Below, piece by piece: positions 55,350 through 64,000 of a DNA stretch of 64,000 nucleotides. Source of the DNA: Plasmodiophora brassicae. Its lineage: Eukaryota; Endomyxa: Phytomyxea; Phytomyxea; Plasmodiophorida. The notes beneath the pieces were generated by a model, which saw nothing but the letters and a program-made list of their open reading frames with translations, was not told the DNA's origin and ran no database searches. Position 1 is the first letter of the stretch. Each line of letters opens with the position of its first letter. The translations under genes and the position numbers were made by a program. The stretch lies in contig CP145414.1 in assembly GCA_036867785.1 (NCBI GenBank), forward strand, positions 496,001 to 560,000. The letters run 5' to 3'.

Positions 55350-58300
55350 TTATCCGTCATTGTCAGGTTTAGGCTTGCCCGTGACGCGGCGAGACTTGAC
55401 GACGGGTTTGCGATTGTCGGAAGCGCCCATGTGCTCAAGCTGGCTGACGAGGTCGCTGAGTTCCGTGATGGGCGGACGACAAGTGAACCCCTCGCAAATG
55501 TAGCAGGTCGCCTTGCCTCCTTGTTCAGCAGAGTCGTACATCGACTATACAGGGGGACACTTATCACATCGAACAAGCAGGTGCGAATGCGATGCCGCAT
55601 ACCTCGACGGAGTCGTTGATTGACTTCAGATAGTCCCGCGCCTCTTCGGACGTCACGTGGAGGATGACTTTCAATGGGAGATACTTGGAATGGATCGCAC
55701 GCAGGAATTCCTACATACACCACGATCAATAGACTTGCGTATCGAAGGCGGCAACCCGGCCGACCTGAATCGTGGAATAATGATCAGGAATGTGTCGGTT
55801 GCCAGTGATGACGATCTTGATCGATGCTGACCCGGCATTGAACAGGACAATGTTGGCAAGCATCAGAGGCATCGATGTATGCCCGGTTTCAGCAAAGGAC
55901 GACACTGCCCAGCAGGCAAGCGACCTGGAAAGACTGTCAATCATATGTCTAATAGCACAGCGGTTTCTGCAGTGTTACTGAGCGCGTTCCAGGAACTTGT
56001 TGGGCTCTCCACGATCAGCGAATATCGCCAGACGCGCACAGTTCGCCAGGCTGACAGAATTGGGGGACGGTTCCGCCCCGTCCGATCTCTCGACCAGTCG
56101 GAGCAGCACGTTAGGATCATCGTTTGGGTCCGTGCTATAGTACCTGATGTCATACGTGTCAGTAACGGCGAAACAGGGACGTCGGATCGGTCGCCTACGC
56201 CGCATGACCAGATTCGGCAAACTTTTCGTCGAGAACAGACTGCAGGTCCAACGCACACTGAAGCCATCTCGGTTCTGCACTGGCTTCATAAAGGTCGATC
56301 ATGGCGGCGACCTGGACGGATTGCAATATATCACTCGAGCTGACGAGTGACGACGATGATGCCACAATGAACCATACCATGTTGGCGAAATCATCAGCTC
56401 CAGCAGACGGCCCATACACAATCTCGTCTGTCAAACCTTAATCAGCATCGTAGACTGGCAATGCGATCGCTGCAACCTTTAACGAAGCGGACGCTACGAC
56501 GCATTCCAGTGACCGTCGCTTGCTTCGGGGCCGTATCAGGTGACGATATAATTAAGCGGCGCTTAACAAACTGGGCGCATTCGACAGCCGCCTAGAGCAA
56601 CGGCGGTTAAATCAACACTAAACACGTTTGCTGCTATTGAGGGCGTACCGAAAGGAAATCGCGGCTGGATTCTTTCGACTGTCTAGCATCGTCCGTCGTC
56701 CCAACTGTCAGCACTTGATGAGCTCGTGCGCACGCCGATATCATCATAGCGTTCCTGTATCAACGTTGAGCGTTATTTGAGCGCACCTTTGGCGAACGTA
56801 CCATGAAGCTATAATCTTGTCATCTTTGTTAGGCGGCGGGCGCTTCTCTTTGCGGATCGAGCAGAGCTTGCGGCACGATTCCCGAAGAATCGCGCGAAGT
56901 TCAGATTCGCTCATGCGAAAGTGTGATGCCGTTCGTGCCAACGGCGCGTTTCCCAATTCGATGAGGACGTTCCGGTTCCGGAACTCGTTATGCGGATCAC
57001 TCATTGGCGACATATCCGTATTCCCAGAATCCTTGATGACATTGTTAGACATGGAGGACTGCTCAAGAAATCGCTGCAGCAGACCTTAACGTTATAGTGG
57101 AAGCAGAACACGCTGCCGTTGGTCGACCCAAGAGCGTCCATGATCTCTGAGCGTGTCCACAGATAGAACGCGCCTTCCCGCTAACGAGACATTAGCAGTC
57201 GAACAATGGCACACTAGCGTATACGAACCGATTCAGTGGCACCAGCAAACGGGAGGCTGTCGGCATCTTCCGCGGAATAGAAGCCGCCACCTTCGTGGCG
57301 CATCTCTCCGATTACCTGTAGGGAAGTCAATGCAGAGCGAAGGATGAGGGCCGACCGGCGATCCAACATAGTCAAAAATCGACCGAGCAACATCTGCAAA
57401 GTAGACATTGTTCGACAGTTGGTAGGCGGCCAGATAGCTCTGCATCAGCTGCGCATTGTCATACAGCATCTTTTCGAAGCTGGAATGCAGATGGACCGAT
57501 CAGAGAACGTGACGATGGGATAACAGATTATCCGATCCGTACTGGGGCACATGCCATAGCTCGTCCACGGAATACTGGTACAAGATCAGGCCACAGCAAT
57601 AGCAAGTAGGACAGAACGAAATCGGTTACCCGAGCGAAACCGCCGCCAACGTGGTCGTGTATGCCACCTTGGCCCATCATGGTCAGGGTATGCAGCGCCA
57701 TGTCCAAACATGTCTTGCTCGAGGCAGCGTCCAACATTCCGGAAGAATGCAATGCGAAGAGACACTGAAGCTCCACAGGTGTCGGAAACTTGGGCGCTCG
57801 CCTACGCAAACATCGGGAATCGGAATCATTGCCATTGACATGCATTCCATTGAACGTACCCGAAGCCACCATACTTGGCATCGTAACGCTTGTGGAAAGA
57901 TCGAAATGCGTGATCAACGACTTCCTTCAGCTTTGAAGAGCTGGTTGAGATGGGCGGTGTGCCACCCTGTGGTGCTGACCCGACCCCACCGAGCTTGTCA
58001 GCAAGCAGTGCCATAACGCGACTCGCCTTGTTCGAGATGTCGTCTTTGTCGCTCACCCAAGCCTCATGAACACGTTCCAGTACAGTTGGGAACGCAGGCT
58101 GGCCGAACTTGTCCACAGGTGGGAAGTACGTTCCACCCAGGAACGGTTTTAGATCTGGCGTTAAGAAGACGCTAAGAGGCCTACATACGCAAGGTTGGTC
58201 CTCATCCACGATAACGTTTCCGATCAACAGACCATCCGCCGGATCCCGTCGTGGCCTATTCGCACACAGTCTAAGTCAGTGCCATCAGTCTGTCCATTAA

Positions 58301-58740
58301 ATAGGAACCGAACCTGAACGTAGGTCATGTAGACACGATCAACGTCAGGGCGCTCCTCTTTGTCGACCTTGATATTGACAAAATATTCGTTCATAACTGA
58401 AGAACGAGCAGCCCTTGTCTCAGATACGAGCATGAACGACAACGGAATGGCGTACGTTTCGCGATGTCTTCGTTCTCGAAGCTCTCCCGTTCCATGACAT
58501 GGCACCAGTGGCACGCCGAGTATCCAATGGACAGAAATATTCTATGCACCACCGAATCAGCACAGCGTTCGCATGTCGTCGTGCACGAACCGCAACGAAC
58601 GGCTTGTTTTCGGCCTTGGCCCGATCGAAGGCCTGCTGTCCCCACGGGTACCAGTGCACCGGGTTGTTCGCATGCTGCAGCAGGTACGGGCTGCCCGCGC
58701 ACGACGCCAGCAGGTTGCGGCCGGCCGCCCGGGTCGCCAT
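55350..58740 (-). CDS. SPATA20: SPATA20/YyaL-like protein (DUF255 thioredoxin fold plus glycosidase-like domain)
   Basis: It starts [20 protein letters not shown] and continues [20 protein letters not shown]. The N-terminal thioredoxin-like domain has [20 protein letters not shown] with the conserved C-H-W-C, then [20 protein letters not shown] and [20 protein letters not shown]. The second half, an (alpha/alpha)6-like barrel, includes [73 protein letters not shown] and [12 protein letters not shown]. The C-terminal part has [20 protein letters not shown]. This order matches bacterial YyaL and animal SPATA20 throughout the length. The biochemical activity is unresolved, though the cysteine pair suggests redox chemistry and the second domain resembles N-acyl-glucosamine epimerase folds. 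Many short introns; an ATG 165 bases upstream would add an Arg-rich leader. Confidence 0.92.
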
Positions 58741-59105
58741 CGTCCGCTGCACGATCCTGAACGCTGCCGTGGCGCCAACGAGAATGCGGCCGGCGCGGAT
58801 CGGCAGCCCTGCCGACCGAACGACACCCGGATCGGGGTTCCCGTCAAAAACGGCCCGGCGCCGTCGCCGCCCCGCGACGATCGTGCAGCCGCCGGCATCC
58901 AACAACCGCGCGCTGCATCTGTTGAACCAACTGGGGCAACAGTGTAGCTAGCCTGCAGCTTTGCGACTGGCCGTACAGTTGCGGAGACTTGCGAACTGCA
59001 TCGCCCACGGGACGGGCACCCGCGACCCCCCGTTGGGATACGCCAGACACGGAACAATATCGAGTGTCTGATAGACGGCGATCGGATCGCCACTTTGTGT
59101 GTATT
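58741..59105. other. Intergenic, nothing recognised
   Basis: About 365 bases between two minus-strand genes. It should hold the promoter of the SPATA20-like gene. Arg-rich frames here look like by-products of GC content. Confidence 0.3.
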
Positions 59106-59816
59106 CTACTGGTCGGGCTCGTCCTCGTCGAGGTCGGACGGCGTGGTAACGTCGTCGTTGGCGTCGGTCGTCGTCTGGGCCTGGTCGGCAGGTTTCGGCT
59201 TGTGGACGCCGAGCATTTCCTCGAGCGTGCGCTGACCTTTCAGCAGCGGGGACGTGGCGCGCCCTCGTCGACGACCATGCGTCTCGGTGCCGCCGGGCGC
59301 CTCTTGTGCCTCGACGCGATCGATCGCGTCCTGTAAGATGCGCACCTCGCGTGTCCGTCGCCGGTGTTCAGTCGGTATGCTCCATTCGTCGTGTCCTGCG
59401 CGCTTGTGGGCCAGCTTGTACTTCAGACCCTCCATGTTCGTCTCGTACGTGTTGTCGTCGACTTTCTTCACGTACTGGTGGGCGACGATCATCCAGTGGT
59501 ATTCCGTGCCGATCGGCACGCCGCTCCCAGGCGGGGCATGGCCGCGGCGACGCTTCGTCACCTGATACTGGATCCGCCACCGATCCGCCGTCTCCTTCGT
59601 CTCCCTCCATTCGCCGGCGTCGTAATCCCAGATGTGCCTCCCGCCGACCTTCATGCCCGTGTACACGTTGCCTCCCGCATCCTCCTTGTAGTCATTGTAG
59701 CGACTCGGCGACGCCCGCTTTCCACCTGGCGAGGTCGCCGCCGCCGTGTCCTCCGCATCACCGCCCCTCGGTTTCCTCTTGCCACCAGCAGCACGGCCGA
59801 CCATTGCGAAATTCAC
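59106..59816 (-). CDS. Conserved-looking basic protein of unknown function, 236 aa
   Basis: A single uninterrupted frame starting MNFAMVGRAAGGKRKPRGGD; a second ATG four codons later may be the true start. Clusters of Lys/Arg near the N-terminus (GGKRKPRGG) could be a nuclear signal. The middle is well folded in appearance: GGRHIWDYDAGEWRETKETA, RWRIQYQVTKRRRG, GSGVPIGTEYHWMIVAHQYV and NMEGLKYKLAHKRAG. The C-terminal third is a charged helix (RILQDAIDRVEAQEAPG), then a disordered acidic tail. A Q-R-T-L-E-E-M-L segment resembles a PCNA-interaction motif only weakly, lacking the aromatic pair. I believe this middle block is conserved across eukaryotes but cannot name a family. No function is assigned. 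Confidence 0.7.
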   Translation of the reverse strand: MNFAMVGRAAGGKRKPRGGDAEDTAAATSPGGKRASPSRYNDYKEDAGGNVYTGMKVGGRHIWDYDAGEWRETKETADRWRIQYQVTKRRRGHAPPGSGVPIGTEYHWMIVAHQYVKKVDDNTYETNMEGLKYKLAHKRAGHDEWSIPTEHRRRTREVRILQDAIDRVEAQEAPGGTETHGRRRGRATSPLLKGQRTLEEMLGVHKPKPADQAQTTTDANDDVTTPSDLDEDEPDQ

Positions 59817-59957
59817 GCGATCGGTGATGACCTACGGAAGACGCGCACCAGTCATTCCTGGGGCCTCCCAGTGGCGAGCGTCGGGTCGGGAACATCCAGC
59901 ACGAGGCCAAATTCGGGGCCGCCCGTCGCTCTTGTCGTTTGCGGGTCTCATTTCGTA

Positions 59958-60965
59958 ATGGTCAACGGCTCGGTGAGGTTCGTCGTGCTTGTCGCCGTAA
60001 TTGCCTTGGCTGGCGGAGGGCGTACGGAAGCCTGCGGCGAGGAGCAGCAGGGTGCGGACGGCGGTGGCGACGGTTCGGGTGCTGTGCCGGATCGCGTCGG
60101 GCAGCGTGTGAACATCCCGTCGACGGCGTCGTCGCCCAAGGAACCGAACAACATCCAGAGCAAGTTCGCCCACTCGTCGTTCATGAGAAAGGGACGGATG
60201 ACTGGCAGTATGAGCGATCCAGAGCCCGGTGACGTCTCCGGCCGTGAATCCTCGGGGCACGATAGCGCGGAGGAGACTTCCCCTGACAGCCCGGGTCGCA
60301 GGAAGCCTTCGAGTGCACTCAGGACAGCCATCTCTGCCCGTAAGAGCAGCGAAGCCGCCGACGGCGTCGTGGAGCCCGGGGATTCCCAGATGATTCCAGA
60401 GAGTGGCCCAGTGGGCTCGTCGGAAAGGCCTCGCGGTATCATTCGCGTTCCACTTCACGTGGGGACATTGTCCGTTGGGTCTGAAGCACAGGCTCCCGGC
60501 GACTCGCGTATCGATGGGTTTATGGCTGGCATACACGCTCAGATGGAAGCGCTCAAGGCCAAGTATGGCCAGGTGGCGCACAAGCAAGACGGGTCCGCCC
60601 CCGATGTCACCGACGAAATCCACGTCCCTGAGTCGGGCTCGTTCGGTGCTTACGACGGCCGACACCTGTGCAAGACTGACACGGTAGGGCAGTTTCCGCT
60701 GATCGATTGTCGCAGACTGCAGGAGAAACTGTGGCGAAACGCAGCGACGAACTGTGCACGTCAAATCCAGGTACCAACCAGGGCGATCATGAGCGCGAGA
60801 AAGTATCGTCTACGTAGACGGTGCGGTCAGTCAGACCGACAAGAAGAGCAAGGCATGCACGAGGATAATAGAGTACCGGTCGACTCGATAATGCATACCA
60901 GGCTGCATCGCATTACGCTGAGGGTTTGCTTTTGTGTTCCTGGTACTCGGATAGCACCTGAGTAG
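59958..60965 (+). CDS. Predicted secreted protein, about 335 aa, family unknown
   Basis: The ATG at 59958 gives MVNGSVRFVVLVAVIALAGG, a clear signal peptide, with the cleavage site probably before EACGEEQQ. Most of the mature part is disordered and Ser/Pro/Gly/Asp-rich. A short helical segment (GFMAGIHAQMEALKAKYGQV) and a cysteine pair (RHLCKTDTVGQFPLIDCRRL) lie near the end. The frame continues upstream to 59364, but that part runs antisense to the neighbouring gene and is a shadow. The last 60 residues change character, so an intron starting GTACCAACC near 60769 is possible. The end as given overlaps the next gene's 3' end by about 50 bases. No family recognised. Confidence 0.6.
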   Translation: MVNGSVRFVVLVAVIALAGGGRTEACGEEQQGADGGGDGSGAVPDRVGQRVNIPSTASSPKEPNNIQSKFAHSSFMRKGRMTGSMSDPEPGDVSGRESSGHDSAEETSPDSPGRRKPSSALRTAISARKSSEAADGVVEPGDSQMIPESGPVGSSERPRGIIRVPLHVGTLSVGSEAQAPGDSRIDGFMAGIHAQMEALKAKYGQVAHKQDGSAPDVTDEIHVPESGSFGAYDGRHLCKTDTVGQFPLIDCRRLQEKLWRNAATNCARQIQVPTRAIMSARKYRLRRRCGQSDRQEEQGMHEDNRVPVDSIMHTRLHRITLRVCFCVPGTRIAPE

Positions 60966-61660
60966 CAAGCGAAGCACACTCAGCAGCATCAGGGACGGTG
61001 TCCATGTTCGCGAACTCGCGAGCAATCCGTCTGATCTTCCACAGACCAACAGGAGACGCTTGCACGCTATCGTAATCAGCATTTGCTTTCGCCATGGGCT
61101 CCTGCCAACCTGTCAGACTGGCATGGTTGCGCCACCGCGAGAAATAGTCTGTACCCGGAGGGCAGGAACTGACGTGTTGATCGGGTCGCCGCATGCGGCG
61201 GCAAGGTATGCGTCCTGGTTTGCGAGAAGCCGAGGACAAAGCTCCATGAAACAGTTGAAGTGACGCAGGAGCTCATCTACTAACTCGTGGACGCCGGATG
61301 GCAATACCTAAGACATCGTGGTAACAAAATGGTAGAAGAGTGCTTATGATTCAAACAAAAACGTACGAAAGCTAGCACATCTTGTGGAACATCAGTGAGC
61401 ACATTCTGAAATGCAGGGACCAAGGCGTTTGCCCGTGACAACGTCCTTTGGGCAACATACTCGAGATAAAACTCGAGCGGCCGCTCTATGTCCGTTCTCA
61501 GCGCTCGTACAGGTCCAGACGTGTAGAGCCTAGGACAGGCAAGCCCAGCACCTCCGACCAGTCGACGACGACAGCGTCAGTGCCCCGACAGCGGATGTCA
61601 CCCATATGGTGGACAATAGGCTCCTCCGTCGACCGGAACTCCCAAATCTACCTGCAAATT
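60913..61660 (-). CDS. Hypothetical multi-exon protein, helical, family unknown
   Basis: Exons can be linked on the minus strand. The first seen reads IWEFRSTEEPIVHHMGDIRC and VVVDWSEVLGLPVLGST; an intron of about 35 bases then joins QRPLEFYLEYVAQRTLSRAN and FQNVLTDVPQDVLAFVRFCL. After another short gap come LLRHFNCFMELCPRLLANQD and PALRVQTISR, and a 26-base intron (61110-61135, GTGGCG to CTGACAG) leads to GWQEPMAKANADYDSVQASP. The end is ATQVLSEYQEHKSKPSA. The product looks helical and globular. The 5' end is unclear: exon 1 may begin upstream, inside or beyond the inverted repeat. I cannot name the family. Confidence 0.5.
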
Positions 61661-61671
61661 TAACAAAGTGA

Positions 61672-61790
61672 ACTGGGACGATAACCTACGGTTTCAACCT
61701 GAAAACGGAAAACCCGTGGCAGAGCGCCGGACGCCAACAGATAGTGGAAGCGCTTTTGGCTGTACAACGATGAGGAACGACACTTTGACG
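61672..61790 (+). repeat. Inverted repeat, left arm (about 115 bases)
   Basis: The reverse complement of this arm is nearly identical to 62160-62285. Shared stretches include AACGTCAAAGTGTCGTTCCT, CATCGTTGTACAGCCAAA and CCGTAGGTTATCGTCCCAGT. Differences are few single bases plus an insertion of a few bases in this arm. A spacer of about 370 bases separates the arms. Confidence 0.85.
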
Positions 61791-62159
61791 TTTCGCACCC
61801 ATAGTGCGTGTCCTTGGGCAAGGGACTTGGCAGCGTCCAGCGTAGGTGTATCATATGCCCAGCCTAGCTGCACCTATGATGATCACGGTCACACCTTGGG
61901 GTGGGCCGAGCAGAGGGCGCGGCGCGTTGCTCTATTCTGGCGGATCCGCGGCGGTGGTGGCGTCGATCGTGTGGAGACGAATGCCTGACTTTGTCGCGAC
62001 GCAGAGGCAAGATGGGCCCCAGGCAAGGCAGCCACCGCCAGGACCTGCTTGGACATGGTTGCACGCTTGGCGGTATGGCCCCGGATCCGAACGGCAACCA
62101 CGCCGGATGGTGACTCAATGGTGCGGCGCGCCGGACTCATCAGGTTGTTGCCCGGCTCA

Positions 62160-62290
62160 GGTCCATGAAACGTCAAAGTGTCGTTCCTCATCGTTGTACA
62201 GCCAAACGCGCTTCCACTATCTCTTGGCGTCCGGCGCTCTGCCACGGGTGTTCAGGTTGAAACCGTAGGTTATCGTCCCAGTTCACTTGC
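62160..62290 (+). repeat. Inverted repeat, right arm
   Basis: Partner of the left arm at 61672-61790. Identity is high across GAAACGTCAAAGTGTCGTTC through GGCGTCCGGCGCTCTGCCAC to CGTAGGTTATCGTCCCAGTT. Outside the arm (from about 62288) similarity stops abruptly. Confidence 0.85.
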
Positions 62291-62354
62291 ATCGTCTCTA
62301 CCGTCAGCACCAGTGAATCCTATGGTCCGATGTGATGATTGGACGACTATCATA

Positions 62355-62753
62355 TCAGATAACGCGAATTTTACCGTGTGTGGACCTTTGTAATGAGGCC
62401 ACCGTCCAGTTGGTGTGCAATATCATCAGACGTCCAGTGCATGTCTGTCCGCGTATGCTATTATGAAAGCGTCCAATACCGTTAGCTGTTGTATACGTAC
62501 CCACGGTTGTTGTCATATGAACCGTGTGCCGCGGGCAAGCCTCATCAGCGACCATGCGGGTCAAGAAGCTTCCGGTGACATGATGTGGCATGGGATCGTC
62601 GATACTGCTGCTTGGTAGACGGCCGTCGACGTCGCCGTCGTCAATGTCGAAAACCGTTCGTTGAGACACAGACCTGCCGCCGACACCCCGCGTCAGAATA
62701 ATTATGTCAGCTGTGACAACCGAACCCTGGGTGACTAACCGCTGGACAGCCAC
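62355..62753 (-). CDS. Possible hypothetical protein, 132 aa
   Basis: An uninterrupted frame starting MAVQRLVTQGSVVTADIIIL with DIDDGDVDGRLPSSSIDDPM in the middle. Composition is protein-like (balanced hydrophobic and charged residues), unlike the Arg/Pro-rich shadows nearby. No domain, signal peptide or family is recognised, and no overlapping gene explains it. It could be an exon of a larger gene. Confidence 0.3.
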   Translation of the reverse strand: MAVQRLVTQGSVVTADIIILTRGVGGRSVSQRTVFDIDDGDVDGRLPSSSIDDPMPHHVTGSFLTRMVADEACPRHTVHMTTTVGTYTTANGIGRFHNSIRGQTCTGRLMILHTNWTVASLQRSTHGKIRVI

Positions 62754-63374
62754 GATCTACATAGAATGACCGTCTGCAGCTCTGGCCTCCTGACCCGACG
62801 GCCCTTGCGCCCGGACTTGTCTAGCTAGACTGGGGCGCCTACCTCGGGCCCCTATTTGCTCCACTTGAGGTGCGGGCCCGATCAGGCCCCTTCTCCACGG
62901 CGTGACGCGGCGCGGCTACCGACGCGGTCACGAACTGGGCGCAGTAGGTGCCGTGGGCGGCGTCACACAGCGGCGGAGGTGAAAATCCTTCCGACATGTC
63001 TTCTCAGACAGTTTGGGCACCGGCTGGGCTCCGAATCTCCCGGCTTTATCAGGATACCGGAATGGCCTTTGCGCACCACACTTTGTGAAGGACAAGCTTG
63101 CTGCGGTTGCACCAGTCTTCAGAACAGAGGCAACAGGCAACTCGAAAAGAGAACGGTCTACCGTTCTGCAACGCTACCTAGGTAGTAACAGGAGCTGGGC
63201 ACAAGCATGAGCCCGAGGTCGAGAAAGGCGAGGACGGGCGGATCAGGGCGTCGAACGGGAGGATGCGATGCGCTGCACGATGTAACAACGACCGTGCTGT
63301 AACATCCTACGTGCTGTGCGGCATTCCACTCCTGTCAGTTGCACAGCGCGCAGAGCGACAGCAGGCTGCACAGT
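62754..63374. other. Gene-poor stretch, nothing recognised
   Basis: About 620 bases with short open frames on both strands (for example minus 63140-62928). None has a motif. This and the inverted repeat make 61.7-63.4 kb the least gene-like part of the window's right end. Confidence 0.3.
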
Positions 63375-64000
63375 TCATTCTGCAAGTTCCTGCTGAACAC
63401 GCGCGTCATGAGCCTGAATAATATAAGGGCCTGCAGTCCTCGGCATACAGTGCGACAGCAGGTCGTTGCCCAGGTTCATGTCGCGCGTGTATACGACAGG
63501 GACGTGCAGAATGAACTGTTTGTAGAACACGTACTTCGAATTTCCCCATGCGTAAACGTGTGTCATCGTGGTGGGACGGGGACAATATTGCTCAAATGCC
63601 CCAACCGTCTTGAGGTCTGTGTGCTGTCACACTGTGGCACCACCTAAACCGCAGCAGAACCCTGCACGACGACAAAGCGCCGATTGCAATTTGAATGGAG
63701 ACGCCGTGTCCACGAGCAATGAAGCGTAGACTAATATCCCTACATGCATATTGCATGGCGTCGCCCACCGGGTCGCTTATGCCAATCATCGCGCAAAGGC
63801 AAGAGGAACTGAGGGACTACCTAGGGATGAAGCGTGTCCATCTAACGCGAGGAGCGGTCGATCGCTTGTACTCGTACCATAAATTAACATCACTTCCCAT
63901 CATACAATGTGCACACTCGCTGTGCAATGGCGCCGCACAGTGCTGGCGCTTCTGGGCGTGGCAGTCGGAAGCCTTACAATGAACGCTAGAGTCGTGAAGA
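63375..64000 (-). CDS. Hypothetical gene, 5' end beyond window edge
   Basis: Three minus-strand blocks join through plausible short introns. The first (from about 63895) reads DVNLWYEYKRSTAPRVRWTR and FIP; an intron of about 45 bases (GTAGTCCC to GCATAAG) leads to DPVGDAMQYACRDISLRFIA and GVSIQIAIGALSS. A second intron (about 75 bases) leads to MTHVYAWGNSKYVFYKQFIL, HVPVVYTRDMNLGNDLLSH and a TGA stop at 63375. The blocks look like real protein but I cannot name the family. Upstream sequence to base 64000 probably belongs to the same gene. Confidence 0.4.

Noticed and set aside
59364-59957. Upstream extension of the secreted-protein frame
   Set aside because: It is antisense to the conserved minus-strand gene at 59106-59816, and the internal ATG at 59958 starts with a proper signal peptide.
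1-64000. CRISPR arrays, rRNA and tRNA genes
   Set aside because: No regularly spaced direct repeats, rRNA-like conserved blocks or clear tRNA cloverleaf with A and B boxes were seen by eye; a tRNAscan run would be needed to exclude tRNAs.

Overview
This is a eukaryotic nuclear window: almost every recognisable protein is split by short GT-AG introns, homologues are typically eukaryotic (Cep135, CDK, Rab escort protein, Ctf18, P4-ATPase, p24/TMED), and there are no bacterial operons or Shine-Dalgarno sites. Genes are packed on both strands with gaps of mostly 50-500 bases. Coding sequence is GC-rich. Introns are very short: several decoded cleanly are about 22-60 bases. A Cep135/Bld10 homologue implies centrioles and a flagellated stage. 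Gene density, tiny introns, and a cluster of ankyrin and Skp1/BTB-like genes with secretion-like N-termini suggest a compact protist, possibly a rhizarian parasite of the plasmodiophorid type. That placement is an inference, not proven here.

Layout. 1-6.7 kb: a truncated strictosidine-synthase-like/APMAP gene, a small unknown gene and a long Cep135-like coiled-coil gene. 7-15 kb, all on the minus strand: ABCD-type peroxisomal transporter, phosphonopyruvate decarboxylase, ERdj3/DNAJB11 chaperone, and a PSTAIRE cyclin-dependent kinase. 15.3-23.7 kb, plus strand: Rab escort protein, TMEM117-like protein, G3BP-like RNA-binding protein, an unresolved stretch, and a BTB/BACK-like plus SPRY protein. 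23.9-30.2 kb: a small secreted Ser/Thr/Pro repeat protein, a YIPF protein, then a tandem duplication of a Skp1/BTB-like gene plus an ankyrin gene, whose second ankyrin copy is broken. 30.5-34.6 kb: an SPFH/band-7-like protein with internal repeats, then a decayed Ty1/copia remnant. 34.7-43.4 kb: GAF-domain cyclic-nucleotide phosphodiesterase, calmodulin-like protein, p24/TMED cargo receptor, and Ctf18 clamp loader. 43.6-58.7 kb: glutaminase, LtrA-like membrane protein, P4-ATPase flippase, a tiny secreted protein, and a SPATA20-like thioredoxin-fold protein. 59-64 kb: a nuclear-looking conserved protein, a secreted protein, an unknown gene, an inverted repeat, and an incomplete gene running off the right edge.

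Functional links are mostly housekeeping themes rather than one pathway. Membrane traffic is well represented (Rab escort, YIPF, TMED, P4-ATPase, ERdj3). Signalling is represented by the phosphodiesterase, calmodulin and CDK. Two metabolic genes stand out: phosphonopyruvate decarboxylase (C-P bond metabolism) and glutaminase. The ankyrin/Skp1-like cluster is the clearest accessory, fast-evolving region. Coordinates of multi-exon genes run from the inferred start to the stop; most internal splice sites are approximate.
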